DNA of 33,986 nucleotides from Gammaproteobacteria bacterium (GTDB lineage: Bacteria > Pseudomonadota > Gammaproteobacteria > JAUZRS01), in the NCBI GenBank assembly GCA_030950195.1, contig JAUZRS010000171.1, positions 1 through 33,986 on the forward strand, written 5' to 3'. The notes under the pieces are model-generated. The model was not told where the DNA came from. It searched no databases and saw nothing but the letters and a program-made list of their open reading frames with translations. This document shows, piece after piece, positions 31,312-33,986 of this stretch (position 1 is the first letter of the stretch; the number at the start of each line of letters is the position of its first letter). Both the position numbers and the translations under genes were made by a program.

Positions 31312-33986
31312 GTGACCGATTACAAACAGACCCTCAACCTTCCAAAAACCGCTTTCCCAATGAAAGCCAACTTGGCCAATCGTGAACCCAACACACTGAA
31401 AAAATGGCAACAGATGGGTTTGTATGAACAGATTCGCCAAATCAGCGCGGGGCGTAAAAAATTCATTCTGCACGACGGCCCGCCTTACGCCAACGGCGAC
31501 ATTCACATCGGCCATGCGGTCAATAAAGTGCTCAAAGACATCATCATCAAAAGCAAACAGTTGGCGGGATTTGATGCCCCCTACGTGCCGGGTTGGGACT
31601 GCCACGGTCTGCCCATTGAGTTAATGGTGGAGAAAAAAGTCGGCAAAGTGGGTAAAAAAGTCGATGCCGCCACCTTTCGCCATAAGTGCCGTGACTACGC
31701 CAGCAAACAGGTGGAAAAACAGAAAACCGACTTTGTCCGTCTCGGAATTTTTGCCGAATGGCAAAATCCCTATCTGACGATGGATTACGGTTTTGAAGCC
31801 AACATCATCCGCACCTTGGGCAAAATCATCGACAACGGCCATCTGCACAAAGGTGCGAAACCGGTGCATTGGTGCCTCGATTGCGGCTCGGCACTGGCAG
31901 AGGCGGAAGTGGAGTATCAAGATAAAACATCCTCTGCCATTGATGTCGCTTTTGCCGCCATCGACAGCCGCGCCATCGCTCAAGCTTGCGGCAGTGACAG
32001 CGATAAAAACATCTCGCTGGTCATCTGGACCACCACCCCGTGGACACTGCCCGCCAATAAAGCCGTCTCGCTGCACCCCGACTTAACCTATCAACTGGTA
32101 GAGACAAACAAAGGCTGCCTGCTGCTGGCCGAGGAGTTACTGGAGTCGGCGCTGGAACGCTACGGAATCGAAGAACATCACATCCTTGGCCAGTGCCAAG
32201 GCGCTGCGCTGGAACATCAGCAACTGCAACACCCCTTTTACAGCGAACAGGTACCGGTAATTCTTGGCGATCACGTCACCGTCGAAGCCGGTACAGGCGC
32301 GGTGCATACCGCCCCTGGTCACGGTCAAGACGATTTTATCGTCGGGCAAAAATACGGCTTAGAGACCTACAACCCAGTGGGTGCCAATGGGGTTTTTCTA
32401 CCCGATACCGCTCTGTTTGCCGGTCAACATGTCAATAAAGCCAACGCCGCCATTTTGGAGCTGTTAGAACAGAACGGCGTGCTGCTCTGCCATAAAACCA
32501 TCCAACACAGCTACCCCCACTGCTGGCGACACAAAACGCCGATCATCTTCCGCGCCACGCCGCAGTGGTTTATCAGCATGGAGCAAAAACAGCTGCGCAA
32601 AACGGCTCTGGAAACGATCAAAACCGTGCAGTGGCTGCCCGAATGGGGACAAGCACGAATCGAAAAAATGGTCGAGAGTCGCCCCGATTGGTGCGTCTCT
32701 CGCCAACGCACGTGGGGCGTACCGATCCCTTTGCTGGTAAATAAAATCAGCTCTGAGTTGCACCCCGACAGCCTTGAGATCATCGAAAAAGTGGCTAAAA
32801 AGGTCGAACAAGGCGGCATTCAAGCCTGGTCTGACCTGAGTTTAGAAGAGCTGATCGGCGATCAAGCCGATGACTACCTCAAAGTCAGCGATACGCTGGA
32901 TGTTTGGTTTGACTCTGGGGTCAGTCACGCCTGTGTACTTGATCAACGCGAGCAACTCGGCTTCCCTGCCGATCTCTATTTGGAAGGCTCTGATCAACAT
33001 CGTGGCTGGTTTCAATCCTCCTTGCTCAGCGCCATCGCTTCTCGTGGTGAAGCGCCGTATAAAAGCGTGCTGACCCACGGTTTCACCGTCGATGCACATG
33101 GCCGCAAGATGTCCAAGTCCGAAGGCAATGTGGTGCCACCGCAAAAAATCTTCAACAGCTTAGGCGCGGACATTTTGCGCCTCTGGGTGGCTTCCACCGA
33201 CTACCGTAACGAAATGACCGTCTCTGATGAGATTCTCAAACGCACCGCCGACTCCTACCGCCGTATTCGTAACACAGCGCGCTTTTTATTGGCCAATCTG
33301 CACGGCTTTGATCCCAAAACCGATCTGGTCGCCGAAGAACAGATGTTGTCTTTGGATCGTTGGGCGGTCAGTCAAGCCGCACATCTACAAGTTGAGATTG
33401 AACAGGCCTACAACGACTATAATTTTCATCTGATCTACCAAAAACTGCACAACTTCTGCGCGCTGGACTTGGGTGGTTTTTATCTCGACATCATCAAAGA
33501 TCGCCAATACACCACACAGGAAAACAGCTTAGCGCGACGTTCAGCGCAGACGGCGCTGTTCCACATCATCGAAGCCATGAGCCGCTGGCTGGCACCGATT
33601 TTAAGCTACACCGCCGAGGAGATCTGGGCGCAAATTCCAGGCGAACGCAGCGAGTCGGTTTTTTTAGAGGCCCACTACAACGCGCTCTTCTCACTGGGTG
33701 AAAGCGATCTGCTCAGCCACCAGCAGTGGCAACAGGTGATTGATGTGCGTCTGGCGGTGAGTAAAAACTTGGAACAACTGCGCCGCAGTGGTGAAATCGG
33801 CTCTTCACTGGATGCACAGATCACCCTCTACTGCGACGATGAACTAAAAGCGGTGCTGGACAAGCTGCAAGACGAACTGCGTTTTGTTTTGATCACCTCG
33901 TATGCCGAAGTGCTGTCCAGCGCCGAACGCCCCAACGAAGCCGAAAGCTGCGAACAAGTCGGTTTGTGGATCGTCAGCCAAGCCAG
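31312..33986 (+). CDS. ileS: Isoleucine--tRNA ligase, 3' end outside window
   Basis: IleRS charges tRNA-Ile and edits misactivated valine. The frame is open from the GTG at 31312 ([17 protein letters not shown]) to the window end, about 891 codons of an expected ~940; this is why it is missing from the track. It has the class I HIGH motif in [20 protein letters not shown] (residue ~58), CP1 editing-domain sequence ([16 protein letters not shown]), the [12 protein letters not shown] and [19 protein letters not shown] segments, and the KMSKS loop in [12 protein letters not shown] (~600). The zinc-binding C-terminus is beyond the edge. It follows ribF directly, as in many gammaproteobacteria where lspA comes next. 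No T-box leader is present. Confidence 0.97.
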   Translation, partial: MTDYKQTLNLPKTAFPMKANLANREPNTLKKWQQMGLYEQIRQISAGRKKFILHDGPPYANGDIHIGHAVNKVLKDIIIKSKQLAGFDAPYVPGWDCHGLPIELMVEKKVGKVGKKVDAATFRHKCRDYASKQVEKQKTDFVRLGIFAEWQNPYLTMDYGFEANIIRTLGKIIDNGHLHKGAKPVHWCLDCGSALAEAEVEYQDKTSSAIDVAFAAIDSRAIAQACGSDSDKNISLVIWTTTPWTLPANKAVSLHPDLTYQLVETNKGCLLLAEELLESALERYGIEEHHILGQCQGAALEHQQLQHPFYSEQVPVILGDHVTVEAGTGAVHTAPGHGQDDFIVGQKYGLETYNPVGANGVFLPDTALFAGQHVNKANAAILELLEQNGVLLCHKTIQHSYPHCWRHKTPIIFRATPQWFISMEQKQLRKTALETIKTVQWLPEWGQARIEKMVESRPDWCVSRQRTWGVPIPLLVNKISSELHPDSLEIIEKVAKKVEQGGIQAWSDLSLEELIGDQADDYLKVSDTLDVWFDSGVSHACVLDQREQLGFPADLYLEGSDQHRGWFQSSLLSAIASRGEAPYKSVLTHGFTVDAHGRKMSKSEGNVVPPQKIFNSLGADILRLWVASTDYRNEMTVSDEILKRTADSYRRIRNTARFLLANLHGFDPKTDLVAEEQMLSLDRWAVSQAAHLQVEIEQAYNDYNFHLIYQKLHNFCALDLGGFYLDIIKDRQYTTQENSLARRSAQTALFHIIEAMSRWLAPILSYTAEEIWAQIPGERSESVFLEAHYNALFSLGESDLLSHQQWQQVIDVRLAVSKNLEQLRRSGEIGSSLDAQITLYCDDELKAVLDKLQDELRFVLITSYAEVLSSAERPNEAESCEQVGLWIVSQA

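Noticed and set aside
1-33986. CRISPR array, tRNA/rRNA genes, insertion sequence or integrase
   Set aside because: No regularly spaced repeats, cloverleaf with GTTCGANNC, rRNA blocks, transposase ORFs or att-like repeats were found; the island boundaries are gene duplicates instead.

Overview
The window is a chromosomal segment of a gammaproteobacterium. The murJ-ribF-ileS order with rpsT divergent, the two-subunit glyQ/glyS, ttcA and YjbQ all point there. The housekeeping genes are GC-rich, and a clearly AT-rich accessory island interrupts them. I cannot name the species; a free-living or symbiotic environmental gammaproteobacterium fits.

Layout. Positions 1-6826 hold two tightly packed minus-strand groups: glyQ-glyS-gmhB, and then, across a REP-like inverted repeat, a PlsC-type acyltransferase, a 115-aa unknown protein and priA (cut by the window edge). 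Positions 6979-12753 are a defence island. It contains an MvaI/BcnI-type restriction endonuclease and a C5-cytosine methyltransferase placed tail to tail, a wrecked copy of yjbQ, a shrunken copy of a piece of glyQ, a Septu-like pair (HNH nuclease plus AAA ATPase) and an intact yjbQ. The order glyQ / R-M / dead yjbQ / dead glyQ piece / Septu / yjbQ looks like two alternative alleles of one glyQ-yjbQ hotspot stacked in tandem. A HicAB toxin-antitoxin pair follows.

Positions 13456-15096 are a metal- or stress-responsive cluster: a MerR regulator with a CopZ-like metallochaperone, diverging from a DsbA-family oxidoreductase across a 9-bp-arm dyad inside a 19-bp promoter spacer. Next come a large secreted protein with PKD-like repeats (minus strand) and the overlapping cobU-cobT-cobC-cobS operon for cobalamin nucleotide-loop assembly. 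After these are a YfbK-like VWA lipoprotein, dtd and a proline iminopeptidase, all on the minus strand.

The 465-bp gap at 22929-23393 is not empty. It carries an 18-bp dyad with the layout of a GacA/UvrY (SirA) box, then a string of small hairpins with seven GGA motifs that ends in a rho-independent terminator. This is the architecture of a CsrA/RsmA-sequestering small RNA (CsrB/RsmY/RsmZ class). Downstream are ttcA, a lipid A acyltransferase-type gene and an RND efflux permease without its adaptor, then a bidirectional terminator, rpsT (minus) with a clear sigma70 promoter, murJ, ribF (TTG start) and ileS, which runs off the window end.
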